Shown: positions 47,384 through 62,859 of the stretch, piece by piece
Numbering within the stretch: the first letter of the stretch is position 1
How the letters are laid out: every line of letters begins with the position of its first letter
Origin: Prochilodus magdalenae
Taxonomy: Eukaryota > Chordata > Actinopteri > Characiformes > Prochilodontidae
DNA: 64,000 nucleotides
Assembly (NCBI GenBank): GCA_024036415.1
Contig: JAMWET010005005.1
Span: 489,501 to 553,500 of the forward strand
Reading direction: 5' to 3'
Made by a program: the position numbers and the translations under genes
Notes under the pieces: model-generated
What the model saw: the letters and a program-made list of their open reading frames with translations, nothing else
Told to the model about the DNA's origin: nothing
Database searches by the model: none

Positions 47384-47820
47384 CACTTCCAGTCAAAAGT
47401 TTAGAGATGGCTGCTCATAGAAAAGTTCTTCTTATTTGCAGCTTAATGCTTTGCTTTAGAATAAAAGTGAAGACCTCAATCTATAAAATAGCACTCATGG
47501 AATTATGCAGTCCTCCTTAAAATCTTCCAAAATGGAACAAAATAAACAGCTTTCTTAACCTGCAAAGCTTTGCGAAACCAATTCTATTGTTCTTTCCATC
47601 ATGAATGTTCACTAAACTGAAAGGGGAACTAGAGCTTTTAAACTCTAGTTACTATTGGTGTATCATACGATGATACACCAGGAGTATATGTGGTATATAA
47701 GAATATGTACTGTGTCAGGCATCTCATCAGCTGGAACTGTTAAGTGTAAGACTGTAGAGTCTTTAAGATAACCAACATCATACATTTAGATGGGTGTGTC
47801 TAAACTTTTGACTGGTACTG
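47384..47820 (+). mobile_element. Tc1-derived MITE, copy 2
   Basis: This 437-bp element is flanked by TA (47382-47383 and 47821-47822). It has inverted ends CACTTCCAGTCAAAAGTTTA and its diverged complement TAAACTTTTGACTGGTACTG, and no transposase frame. It shares its interior with the copy at 38565-38896. The terminal motif is that of the CAGTCAAAAGTTTGGACACACC-type Tc1 elements of fish, so it is a deletion derivative of such an element. Confidence 0.9.
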
Positions 47821-48289
47821 TACCTTTGTGTGAGCATAAACACCGGTGTAGTAGCATATGCTGCTATGTGAAGGTGGGTGCTATCAGAGAAATGTAATGT
47901 AAAGATACATATGGTAGTTTCATGATACCCAAAATATCTCCTTTTTCTGAGATCCCATCAACTGGAAAAGTCAATATTCCACATATAGTATTCCACATGT
48001 GCTACATTATAGCCTATAAGTTATCAAAATGTTATCAGACATACAGTTGGGAAATGCATTCTGTTTAGAAAAGCAGTTTTGTGTTCTCATAATGCAGAGT
48101 ATTGTCACATTGCCCAGCCCTGCTTTTTGTGCCAGTCCTTCTCAAGCATGACCCAGCTTATGTCCGGGACTCGTGTTTTACTTTAATCAATTAATTAATT
48201 TTGTATTATTTTGTTCCCTGAAAGTAGTTTGCATGTGAGGGAGAAAGAGAGAGATAGAGAAAGAGAGAGAGAGAGAGATATTATGCTAA

Positions 48290-48500
48290 TCAGAGCTCTT
48301 TTTGATTCCGTGTCCCTGGGGGTTACTCCAGCTATGGTTATTTACTTATCGCGCCATCCAGATAACTGGGCGAGATAATGGCCCCCACTATATATCACTG
48401 GCTTCATTTCACCAGTAATCCTCTTTCCCACTAGAGTCGATTCCTCTTTTGTTCGAGTAATGAGCTGTAAAATTTAATAATTCACTTTTTCCCCCTCAAT
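48290..48500. other. Intronic stretch, possibly conserved
   Basis: Repeat-free with GGTTATTTACTTATCGCGCC and AGTAATGAGCTGTAAAATTTAATAATTCA-type A/T cores. It follows a GA tract (48240-48279). Non-coding. Function is unknown. Confidence 0.28.
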
Positions 48501-48726
48501 GTAGGAAGTCATTGAAAAGTAAAGGTTCAGCCGGAGAAGTTGGGATATTAAATCTGAACATGTCTGTCACCAACAAGTGCTCATTCAAAAGGATGGTTCA
48601 AAGTGCAGTCGTACTAACAGGCTAACAGGGCAGTTAATAGGAATGTTGTTGGATGGGGATCAAAGCATGAAGCCATGTACATGGCGAAAGAGTGCTAGCA
48701 CGTAATGGGCCAGCTCATAAACTGAG

Positions 48727-48810
48727 TGTGTGTGTGTGTCTGTGTGAGTATGTGCATATGTGTGTGTGTGTGTGTTTGTGTATGTGTATGTGTGCGTGTG
48801 TGTATGTCCA
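48727..48810. repeat. Imperfect (GT)n tract
   Basis: GT units with frequent TATG and CTGT interruptions. Confidence 0.9.
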
Positions 48811-49049
48811 GGAAAAAGCTGTTTTTTGAAGAAAGGCTACACATAATGTGTTTAAAATTAAGAGGACAAACTATTACTTATTAGCTGTTGATTTAATAGG
48901 CTTATGGAAAACTCCTATATGTATGTATGACACCATATCGGGACAGCTAACCTATGTGTGGTGCGTGTGTGTGTAGTTATATGCTTAGAGGACATTTTTC
49001 CTTGAACTATTATAATGTTGGCCCTCTGTCACCACTGAACAACATGTAT

Positions 49050-49190
49050 ATTTGTTTATTTGTACTTTTATGCATCACGTGAACAGCTGCTGTTAACCCT
49101 GTGTGAAAATTTCATGATGAATGAACAGAAGTGACCCAAAACGGCTTGGAAAAAACTCTGGTTCCATTGACTTACATTACAATTAAAGAA
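49050..49190 (+). repeat. Dispersed repeat family R1, copy 4
   Basis: Ordered blocks TTTGTACTTTTATGCATCAC, CAGCTGCTGTTAACCCTGTG, ATTTCATGATGAATGAACAG, CGGCTTGGAAAAAACTCTGG and TTCCATTGACTTACATTACA. The 3' part after AATTAAA is lost. Confidence 0.88.
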
Positions 49191-52100
49191 GATTTCTCTT
49201 TGGTCTGTGATGATGTGTTATAAGTGTAATATATTTACAGGATGCAGTATATTAATTACACTACCCCCACACACATTTTCATGTCTATGTCTGAGTATGT
49301 ATGTGCGTGTCTGTTTGCCTCCGTGACTCAGATCCTGTTCCCCGGCCTATAAAGTGATTTAGCAGGGACGTTTGATGCAGGGAGGTGTCCGTGTGCAGTG
49401 CACTTGGTGGGCTAACGTTAAAGGACTTTTTCTCTGTCAGGTTCTCTTTCTGTTTCTCTCACCTCGTATCCAGCTGTGTGAGTTAAACAGATACCTGTAA
49501 TTCTTCTAGGGGGGCTTCACTTCACAGGGCTGGTCCTGTTTAGTAGGCACTCCCTTCCCCTGGCTCTCCGTCTCTCTCTCTCTCTCTTTTTTCACTTTTC
49601 TCTCTCCCTGCTCCCATTCCACAGCCAGACAATGAAAACAATGAGACAAGCGTCTCTCTCTCCCTCTCTCTCTGTTTCTCTCTCTCCCCCCACCTCTTTC
49701 TCTTGCTTCTCTTTTTTCCCACAACCCCCATTCCGATTTCATGCTCTGGCTGTTGGAGCCCCTTTTGTAGGCCACATTCATTCCAGCCCTGCTGGCAAAA
49801 CTTTCTGCGTAAGTGGGGAAGAAAAAAAAGGCCACAATACTTGCTTGTGTTTGTTTATTTATTCGATTAGCTGTCCTCTGACAAGCCGCATGACCATCTG
49901 CTGAATGCAGTAAGGTGTACTAACAACAGAAGTTGAGCCTGCTTGTGCACTCAGATGATGGTTCAGGTCTTTTTGTTTCCATCATGTTTTAAGGTGCCGT
50001 TGGTGGCATCAGTTGCTTTAGTGCTGGAACCACCAGGCCATAAATTAAACCAAGGAACTCTAGCACTGCACTCAACCCAGCCAGGGCTGAGTCTGATGGA
50101 ATCGACTGAAAAAAAAAAAACATTTGCTGTTATCCCAGCAGTGATGATGTTGATACTAAGCCTGTTTGTGTAGCAGTATAGTTGACATAAGATTCAAATA
50201 ATGGAATTTACTATTCTTAGGCAAACACTTTGGATAAGAAAACATTTGGGCCAAAGAAACCAGGAGAGCAAATAGCTCAGTCCCACCGTGTGAAGGAAGG
50301 GATAAGACTGTGCATGTTGTAATAAGTACCTATTTTTAAGGGCTTATATGTGTTTAGAATTGCACAATATCATAAAAAGCCATAATCAGACATTTCCTGT
50401 GTCAGTGTGAAGAGCTGCAACTTCTCTCCGGTCTTTAATGACAGACATGTTAGTGTTTCCAGCATCAGGCTACAAGTTGTCGATTGCCTGTTCAGAACCT
50501 ACCCACCACCCAAACCCACCCCCCCTGCCAACGACACGAAGCTGATCGCCACTTCAATAATTCACTAAGCCCCTCTTTCTGTGTTTGGTCATCATTTTTA
50601 TAGGGGCCTGTCTTCTGTGCTGTTTTCCACTGCTCTATGATGTTAGCATGAATAATGTATGTTGTATTATTTTACATGGGCCTCGGGTTACAGAGCGGGC
50701 TTCTGTGATGTCCTTGGGTCTAAATAGGGTGGGACACTTACAAAACACCTCACTGCACCCCAGGGGTAGGCTGCAGTGCATATGTCATCCATACGAGATG
50801 TACAGGTGGACATCCGTTACACCCGGTTGGACGAGTAAAAATAAATAAATAAATTAACGCATCGCTATTGTTTTCTGTCACTGAGAATGTTGTTAGGTTA
50901 CAGTAGACTTGCCACTAGAGATGCACTGTATGGACTAAATGGGATATTGCAGTATTGGTGGAGAATACAGTTGCAGTAAGCTTTTGAAGTATGTTAAATC
51001 ACATTAGTAAACCATCTGTACTGTCTGTGTTATTTTGACCAAAGATATTTATGTTGGTTTAATGCCTTAAAGATGCAAATGTTTCAAAAAGAGGATAAAC
51101 AACAGTATATTCATATTACAGAAAACAGCAACGCCAACATTCTTTAACTCTACTGGCCACGGCTGAAAAGGAGAGTGTTTCAGAGAGAGACATATAAACA
51201 AAAGGAAGATCAAGCTCTGAAAAAGACCCCAGAGTGAGAAGTAGCCCTGCACTGAGTCAGCAGGTGGACAGTTAGAACCTCCCACCACCAAGACTGGGCT
51301 ATCTGTCCTCCTTAGTCAAAGTCCACCCCTCCCTGCGTCTTGCTGACCCCGCTGTGGCCCCTTTCATTACTGGCATTCCAACAATGTATTTGTTTAAAAA
51401 GGAATCAATTAAATTCAAATCTCTCCGAAAGCAGGCTATGCAAGAAAAACACAGGCCGGTCAATGTTTAGATTGTGCACTCACTGCATCTTTTCTCTCGA
51501 TCCCTAGTTCTGCCTCTCCCTCTTCATTGCTGTTCTTTTTTTTTTTTTTTCCATTTTTTAATGCAAAAAAAATACAAAAAATTTAATTACTTCATGCTCG
51601 AGCACAAGGTGGTCTGGTGTGACGTGGCCTGTTCTACACACTATTTTCTTTTCATAGCACCACAGTGTTTTTCTCCATGACAGCCCCTCCGTGCAGGGGA
51701 ACGACCCCTAACTCATACTCACCACGTAATCCATGCATGTTTGGAGACAGAAATCATTTTGTAATAAGAAGAGAATCCTGGTAAACAGAGATGTAAAAGT
51801 TTGGCTCTTGCTCTCCAGGCAGGAAATCTCAAGGCTTCTGGTTTTAGCACGGGTTTCTAGCTCCTGGTGGTTGTCGGGGCGGGGGCTTGGGGGGGGGGGG
51901 TTGGTGCGATGGGGTGAGGGTTGTTGGAGAGTGGGTATGAGGGCAAAAGGCACCACCAGGGGTGGGGTGTTGTTATTCTAATTTTCTTCGCCTGTGTGTT
52001 TTCGGACATGGTGAACTTGTCTCTAGGTTGCGGAGTGAAGCCCCTAGTGTACACTTACTGAAGGGGTCAGTGCTGGTGCATGGGGGACTGCTAATACAGA

Positions 52101-52705
52101 AGGAGGGAAACGGCAGGAATACTCCTCATCTCTACCCGCACCTCCTGTTTCTGTATGAACATGCAAAGTGCCCACAGCTAGGTACATGGGGAGGCTCGTG
52201 TGTCTGAGATTGTGCAGCTATTTTAGTATTTGGGCTTCATCAACTTTGTTAATGCAACATTAAATATGAACTGATAAAGTGATGCTCTGAGGTATCTGAT
52301 GTATATCAGTCATGATGTGGAGTTGTAGTGCTCTGCACTAATCATAGCCTTCAAATGACACTTTAGGAAAGCATTCCTACCTCATGCATTCCCATATGCT
52401 TGACTGTGCACTGCCACCGTAATTTGGAACAAAGGTGTGTGGATGTTAATTGATTTTCTATTTATGGGAGATGTCAAGTACTATTTATAATGCCATATTC
52501 TCAGTAAGGTATGCTAAAACCACAGCGTCCTAAGGCCTGAGCCACACAGTAATGGAAGCAGTGGGTATCAACAATAGGCCTCCTATCAGTCTCACTCTTT
52601 CACTCGTCAAAGGTATTGGGAATGGAGGCGTTTTATCATTTTAACTTAATGAAATCCTAAGCCAGAATATAACCATGATTTTCAGTATATGATATAGCTT
52701 GGCAA

Positions 52706-52707
<2 letters not shown>
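49191..52707. other. Intronic DNA, no exon recognised
   Basis: Includes CT/GA-rich low-complexity tracts (49570-49700), a G-run near 51876-51901, a T-run (51536-51551) and ordinary mixed sequence. No frame matches a known protein. Confidence 0.4.

Positions 52708-52743
<36 letters not shown>
52708..52743. repeat. (TA)n microsatellite
   Basis: About 17 uninterrupted TA units. Confidence 0.96.
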
Positions 52744-52745
<2 letters not shown>

Positions 52746-52834
52746 ATCCTGCTTTACCTGCCTTCCTCCAGGTGGTCCTTCATGTAGTCCAGGCCTGAAA
52801 AAGACATTTCTATGGATGCCAAGAATTCATGAAT

Positions 52835-53037
52835 GAGCTTGTTTCGTTTGGACATGTTACATTTTCACACACACATAAGCCAAAAGGAACTAAGAAATTT
52901 CTGGAGTAAAAAGTTAAATATTACAGTTTGAAATGTAGTGGAGTTAAAATACAAAGTCATCCAAAATGGAAATTCTTTAGTACACATTCACGGAAGTACA
53001 GTAACTAATTATATTTACGTAGTTACTGGCCACCACT
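52835..53037 (-). repeat. End fragment of the AGTAC-type dispersed repeat
   Basis: Read on the minus strand it begins CAGTGGTGGCCAGTAACTAC, continues with AATTAGTTACTGTACTTCC and CTCCACTACATTTCAAA, and matches 22700-22880 further in. The CAGTGGTGG start mirrors the CACCACATG end seen at 9230. Confidence 0.75.
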
Positions 53038-53491
53038 GATAAAAAGTGAGCAAAAGTATCTTGGTGTGGCATCTATTTTGGAATGAGCAAAGTCATATAA
53101 ACTTCAGTGCAGCTTATAAGGTGAAATTATGCATATCTGGTCTTTGTTCTGTTTCCATTCATGTAAATACTAGTGAATATGTTAATCACAGCTTTCTGTT
53201 TGTATCTTTTTGTGGTTTGTAGTTTCTGGATTTAGTTTCTTGGGTCTGTAAAGGCTTGTGTTTTCAGGTGTAGAAATGAGGAGATTGTGATATGGTTTAA
53301 ATATTGAAATTTAACTGTACTGAATTGAAAAGCTTCATAATTGCATTGCTGGATTGTGTTTTACGTTTTATGTCTGGTTTCTGCAGGATGTTTGGGATTA
53401 ATGGCTTTAAACTGTTTCAGTCAGGTTATTGCACATGAAGCTCTACAAGCTTTCTCTCTATATCTCTTGTCTCTCTAACTTTCTGACCTTC

Positions 53492-56179
<2,688 letters not shown>

Positions 56180-56510
56180 GCTGAAATGGCAGTTCGGGAC
56201 TGCGGGCGTTTTCTTGGCCGTGGCTGGTCACAGAGCACAGGGGCTGAGGTTAATGCCCTTGTGGGGACAGCAGGAGCAGTGCAGGCAGAGATCGCAGCGA
56301 TCAATGCAGCACCACATTTGCATTACAGTGCTCCGTTAACTACAGATCTGGCCATCGATCGCCTGTGCCAGAACGTACCCACACGCCTCAGTAAGGAAGC
56401 GGAGCAGGAGGAGGGAGGGACAGAGCAGGGATTAAAGGGGTGCTCTGAAGGGGGAGGGATAGTATTTAAAGAAGGTGACCACAGTGGCAGCAAAACAACT
56501 GTGTTGTGAA
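56180..56510 (+). other. Unidentified 107-codon open frame or conserved noncoding stretch
   Basis: An ATG at 56186 in good context opens 107 codons free of low-complexity sequence (MAVRDCGRFLGRGWSQSTG at the start), ending at 56509. I do not recognise it. The DNA also has an octamer-like ATTTGCAT and a perfect GATCGC-A-GCGATC palindrome, so a regulatory element is at least as likely as a gene. Confidence 0.2.
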
Positions 56511-57739
56511 GAGCATATATGGATATATATGTAATGTGAAACAGCAGGTCTATCCCAGGAGTAGTACTGTAAATAGCTACTGCTCTGCATTTTATGTAGA
56601 TGTTTATGTTGTCTTATTTTCAGGCATTTTATAGTAATAAGTGGAATCAGGAATATTAGCTGAAGTTCAATATCAGCCTTTCATAGCCAAATACAGCCTC
56701 TACAGGTGTGTGTGTGTGTGTAGTGTTGGTGCTCAGTGGTATGGACATTGATGGACACGTAAAAAGCCATATGTATGCAGAAAACAGCAACAACAAGAGT
56801 CAGTCAATACGCACCAAGATAACAAGCCTCTCAGTATGCGTATGTTTAGGTGTGTCTGTAAGAGTTTATACATGAGCTGAGCTGAGCAAACCTGGGACAC
56901 TTTTGCACCATCTCCACTAACGTATTCATCATCCAGATTTCAGTGAGGAACGTTCCGGACACTGATAGTTTCACTGGTTTTGTTTTCAGTTTCAGTACAT
57001 ATCTATGGCTAGTCCTCCACTTCAGTAAACTGACTATCACCAACATTTCCTCATCCCTTTTTTTTTCATGGAAATTAGTAAACATCTATTTTTCCTTGTC
57101 CTACATGTTTTATTTATAATAATTTAGATGTTAATCAGTATTTACCAGCCTTTCCTGAGTTCTTATCTTGGATATCTTCTCACATTTTTTTGCAATTCCC
57201 GGAGTGGTTTGACATTTTCATGGTGCAGTAATCCAAAATATCACTTTTCTATGGTGCTACAGTATTAGGGAGCGATGTATAAACTAACGAAGGTGGTGAC
57301 CGGTAAAGAGATATTATTGTTATATGTTTTTAACAACATTAAACACATTTTTCCTCATTCTTTTTATAGTTTGTAAGAGTGCTCACATACTTGAATGCCT
57401 GTATGTCCTCAGCAAAGGAAATAATTGATCCTGTAAATAGGAACCCTGACTATCTCATTTTTGTCCTGAGAAATCTGTACCATGCTGCTGTTCTTGGGTT
57501 AAGGTAGTGGTTCTCATGGCTTGTAGGATGGATGCCGAAAGAATAGCATAAAATGGCCAAACAGAGAATGGCTATGTGAGTAGACAGGTATGCATGGACC
57601 AGCGATCAATGAGAGAGCCTTTCTGGTGCTTCTGGGTGGTGTGTAGTGTTATTTGGTATTTTATTTGGTATTTTTTTTGATGTGTTGAAATGAAACCATA
57701 ATGCTTTTATATGTATTTTAGTGCCATAGCTGTCCTGTT
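56511..57739. other. Intronic DNA, no exon recognised
   Basis: A/T-rich sequence with a short GT run (56706-56721). No feature could be supported. Confidence 0.4.
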
Positions 57740-58200
57740 GTTCGTGCATGTCTGCTTAGCTCCCTAATGGTATCTAATTATGCCACACAAGACAAAACCG
57801 AAGGAATAAATATTAAGTTCTAATGTTTACAGACAGACCCGAGACCATGTTACACATGGATCTGTACTTTTTCCTAATGAAAAAGATTTATTCATGTTTT
57901 AAATGCTGACATTAGTGCCTGGCGCAACATTAAATGCCAAGATCCTGTGCCTCAATCTCCAATTCTTTTATTTATGATGCACATTTTTGGATGATCAGGC
58001 CGCGATGGCTGAGGGATTAGCGTCTGTGTCCCATCTTGTTGTTTTGTAAATGAGTATACATGTATACAGACTGTTCACAAACTGATTACAGTGTAATATT
58101 CTTAAATGTGTTAATGAACAAAAAACCCTCAGCAACCTAGCAAATCTGGAAAAGTCGGCCTGTCTTTGATTGTTCATTAGCCAAGCTGTTTGGAATCTTG
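57740..58200. promoter_or_regulatory. Candidate intronic conserved element
   Basis: About 450 bases without simple repeats contain GGTATCTAATTATGCC, CTAATGAAAAAGATTTATTC, CTTTTATTTATGATGCAC and TTGATTGTTCATTAGCC. It is motif-dense and non-coding. Conservation was not tested. Confidence 0.33.
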
Positions 58201-61200
58201 AACACAGATAAGAACAGCAAACTTAAGTTGGAACAAACAAATCCATCCTCACATTCATCTCCAGTTTTGGCCTAGTGCAAAAATGATGGGCAAAAATGGG
58301 CAAGGAGTGGTAGATCAAACAGTGACAGTGTTCAAAGGTAGCTCCAGACTAGTATCAAACACCCATGCTAATACCTCAGCTATTCTAACTTATTCCTGAA
58401 GACAGAACTCAAATGTGTCAGTCATTGCAGTTACTGTTGTAAGGCTTTAGCTAGCTTTTTATTTATCAACTTCTTTGTTCCATCTGAAATAGAGCAGTAC
58501 TTACGTCCGAATAAGAAGGCTGGTAGCCGAGTGAGGAAACATAGCTTGCAGTAGTTATTTCTGTGAACAGGATTCAAGCAGCCAATAAGTGTTGTTCTGA
58601 ACAGGCAAAAAAAAAAAAGAAAGAAAAGGATTTGCACCGCTGCTTGTTTGTTGGAAGTCCCGGATTTCACAGTTTGAGAACCAGGTTAGAAATCCTCCTT
58701 TTACACTTAATATAGAAACATGAAGTCCCATTTATTTCATTTTGAGACATCGGTCTCTAATCCAGCAAACAGCTCACTTATCCAATTACTTTAAGTCTTT
58801 TTAGCTGAATGGAGGTTGTTGCAACTGTACAACTAGGTAGACCCTTCAAATCTGAGTTTTTATTTGCAGTTTCCAGTCCTGTATTTTGTTCATAGTTTAA
58901 CAGATGATGTAATTGACTGGCCACTAAGAGCCACACCTAGCAAGAATCACAAAATCCAGAACTGGAAGTTGAATTCGAAGTCTAGATTTGTAGACCCCTG
59001 GAGTTGACCATTGTATCATTTTGTATCATAGCCTACTCTCGTCAACCCGTATTGGGAAAGTGGGTGTGGCTGTATTTGTGTGTGTGTGTAGCGGATGGCT
59101 GGTGGAATATATGACCAATATGTGACCAGGAATAAACACATGACCGTGTGAGTAGACCCTTGCATGCTGCTAGCTACAGTTATAGCTAGGCTTAGGTCTC
59201 ATGTTTTTCATTCGTTTAAGTAACTTAATGAGCACAGTTACATATACCAGTATCAGTACCAATGCATCCCTAATATTTATGTGATTAAGCAGTTGAAATG
59301 GAACATTTGACAGAGGGGTGACTCCTCTCTATCTGCCTGTGTGTCTCTGGCTGTAGACCCCCTGCCTTCCATCAGGCCACAGCTAACAATACAGCACTGA
59401 TTAAAGAGAAGTGAGTGCTCGGCTACCCGCACAAAAATAGACATGCTCTCACCATGAGGGCCATCCCCTGTGAACATGTGTGTGTGCTTGTGTGTGTGTG
59501 TCAAAGTGTCCGAGTGTGTTTATCTATAGGAGATAATGCTAGAGAGATGGAAAGACATCAGGAGTGAAATTGCAAGGTCTGTTAAAGAGAAAGAGGTTTC
59601 TAGCATGGGCTTTGCTGAACATGCGCTACGAGACACACGTGCACACGCACACACGCACACACACAGGCACATTGTCTGGTGATCTTGGGGCTTAATGGGG
59701 CCCGGATCTTTTTCATGTTTCATTGTGTGCTACTTTTATCCACAGGCTCGCTAAGTGTGCTCTTCCCCCATACACCGCATTCCTTCTCCATGCAACGCAG
59801 CTTGTTTCCTGATATTGCACATTGTTTGCCAACTTCAAAAAGATCCATTTTAAACATGTGTCCATTTAAGACTGTACAGGAATCCATAGCGTCTGGTCCG
59901 CATTACGCCACCCCACTTAACCATTAGCATGTGGCTGCGCTAATCAGAACATACATGGATTTACAGTGCAGGGCCTACACAAGCCCGGGGTTGGGTGGTG
60001 AGAGGGAGGGGTGGTAGGTGCATGAACACGGACACAAACTGCTTTTAATAGGGTGGAAAGAAATGCTTTACTATGCTATTGAAATGTCACAGTAATTAAG
60101 CTTGTATGCTAAGGGCATAAACTAAGGAAAGGTTTAGCGTGGGGAAGATTGGTCATATATTTGGGTAAGAAATACTTTGTTTCAGCAAATCCAGTTGTCC
60201 AGCAAAATTAGGCCATTTCACTATCATGTATTTTAAGCCTATGCAGCCATGTCAGTTTTTTCAGGAGATATTTTTAAGGAGATTAGATATAAGATACACT
60301 AGCTAAACTGGAAGAAAAATAACTGGAGTTTCCAAAACTGGAGTAAATAGACACCCAAATAACAGTAAAAGATCTGGTAGACCACCAAACCAGTCTCCTT
60401 CAGGTTCTCAAAGCTTTTATCTTTCAGAGATCAGAGAAAGTCTTCAGAGAAAGTCTTCAAGTCTTATAACATTTTAAATCTAGAAGAATATTTAGAAGCA
60501 GGCAAAAAGCTGTTGCTGTTTCCCAAACAATTTCTAACACTGAACCTTTGGTGAACTTTTGGGTTCTTTTAAAAACTAAAAGCAAGTGTTCCAAAGGCCA
60601 CATTTACACAGCAGGTAAAGTGGCCCAAATTCAATGTTTCTGTACAACATCATAAATGAATAAATAAATAAAAGCCTGGAAGCAAAGTTTATAAACACTA
60701 AGGACACAAACCAAAGTGATAAGTGATAACAGCCTCATAGCATGTCCTTTTTACAGCAGATTATACAGCATTATGTCCAGCTATCAGTCACTGGAACTTT
60801 GAAAATGGTGGTGCTGGTGAAGATGAAACCGAATCCAGGAGGGGACCTGCATCCATCAGCAGTCTCGATTCTTACCTCTGAATGAGCCACACGAGGTTGT
60901 TTAGTGCATGCTGATTTAGGAGCAGATCTGTTCTTACTGATGCCAGATAAAATACCACATACATTAACAGGCAGCAGAAAATGAAAAAAGTTTGAATGAT
61001 TTGTTTAGAATGATTCATTAAAAAGTCTCAATAATTCAGATTAAGATTCTCTGACTTAGTGCTGTAGTACCTACAACTTTGTGTTCTTTGTGAAAGTATG
61101 CAATCACCACGGAAGGCAGAATCGTGAAAACTGTAGTTTAGTCATGCTGGCTCAGTGAAGGAGAGGAGGCTGTCCTAGCGTGTTTAACCTTAGCGACAGG

Positions 61201-61390
61201 CTGACAGGCAGGCCAAACCCTGGGTCAGCGCTTAGCTTAGTGGCCCATGGCCCTGCTGACAAGGGACAGACTGAAGGGTACTGGCCACAATGAAAAACCC
61301 CTGCGTTGGTGCATGTGCTGTGTGTAGGATGGAGGAAGAGAAACTGGAAAGTAACTTAAATGTTACTGAGAACCACACCTGCTTTTGAAG

Positions 61391-61391
<1 letters not shown>
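58201..61391. other. Intronic DNA, no exon recognised
   Basis: Mixed sequence with short CA/GT runs near 59480-59500 and 59640-59665. No coding frame, RNA gene or mobile-element end could be supported. Confidence 0.4.
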
Positions 61392-61466
<75 letters not shown>

Positions 61467-61471
61467 GTGTC
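61392..61471. repeat. (GT)n microsatellite
   Basis: About 38 GT units with one GCGT interruption near the end. Confidence 0.97.
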
Positions 61472-62859
61472 ATTCCGTCTGGCACAGGGAAAGAAATAAG
61501 GGACTTTGGCATGTTGTTTTAATAGCTGTATTCACATTTTATGATACATACAGATTTGTGATAATCCATAGGACTTGTGAAATAACAGTAGTTGGATTTC
61601 CAGCAGGTGTAACTATGGGGTCCTTGCATTCCACACTCGCTTCTTTATACCAGGAGTCACTAGTCTCAGTCTAAGATGAGCAAACACTCATTCACTAAGA
61701 GAAAGCATCAATATAATGGGAAACACCTTAAAAAGTAGGCACGACTAGCAAAATCAACCATGGGTGGCATGTTTTGATAGAACAAAATCTACTCTCTCGG
61801 CCCATTATTGATTTTGCTGCTCGTTTTCTCCCAGCATCAAATTAGAGTGAATATGGTAGGTGTTGCTCAGGAGAGCAAAATGAAACACTCATAATTCAGG
61901 CACTGACACAGAGAGTCCAGGCTCAAACAGGAGATGAGGTGTTTCTGTTGCTAGGCTTGGTTGATGGAGGAGAGATGTGTGTGTTTGTGCAGATGGTTAA
62001 CATGCTGTATAAGAGCTGTTTTCTTTAAACACTCATCTGTATAGATTCTCAGTATGGGATAGTTTTAATATACAAGCGTACCTTGATAATGCAGGTGTTT
62101 CCTGCAGCCTACATACTGGTCACTGTAGGCAATAAAGGAGGTATTATTTTTCCGATTTGGTCTTTTACATCAGTTCAGTTTGAACACATGTTGATAAACA
62201 CATACGTGTGTATGTATAGCTGAGCACCTGCATGTGCACATCTGAGTATATATGTCTGTTTTTGAAGTTGGTGACTGTTTGTTCCCAGCTGTGCGTTTAG
62301 ACGTGTTCTGCAAACACACAAGTCTGTCGCAGAGCATTGCTAATGAACATTTATGGCCTCTCAGGATGCATGGGCAAGCACAGGAAATTGATCAGATGGA
62401 CATTACCATGGTGACCTGCGAGAGCATGGAGATTAGTTACTTATCATATCTAAACTAGACAAGGGCTGAATCCAATATACGGATGGACAGCACAGTGACA
62501 AACCATCATTCATCTAATTATGGGCACCTTGTGAAAATCGTGCCATCTTTTGTCAAATCAAACATTTTAGGTTTAAGCCCTTATTTTCCTCATGAAATGA
62601 AAGTGTTTTAGATGCACTGAAGCAATTATTTATATATGGTGCTATTTATTTTTTTAAACCCAGAGTAACTTCACCTTTGTTCCTTAAGAAAAATTGTCCT
62701 GAAATTCCCACATCTGCACCTATTATTATAGCTGATGGATGTATGCATTTTGACTGCATTCATAATAGTTTCTTTATCCAAAGACACACTTGCAGTTTAT
62801 TTATTTATTTTTTGGTCTTTGCATTGTGGCATGAATGCAGCCTTGAGCTGTTAAAAGAA
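61472..62859. other. Intronic DNA, no exon recognised
   Basis: Ordinary mixed sequence. The stretch 62480-62600 contains CTAATTATGGGCACC and may be part of a regulatory region, but this is weak. Confidence 0.35.

Noticed and set aside
57990..58030. Stretch GATGGCTGAGGGATTAGC that faintly recalls a serine or leucine tRNA D-arm
   Set aside because: No B-box, acceptor stem or anticodon arm can be formed around it.
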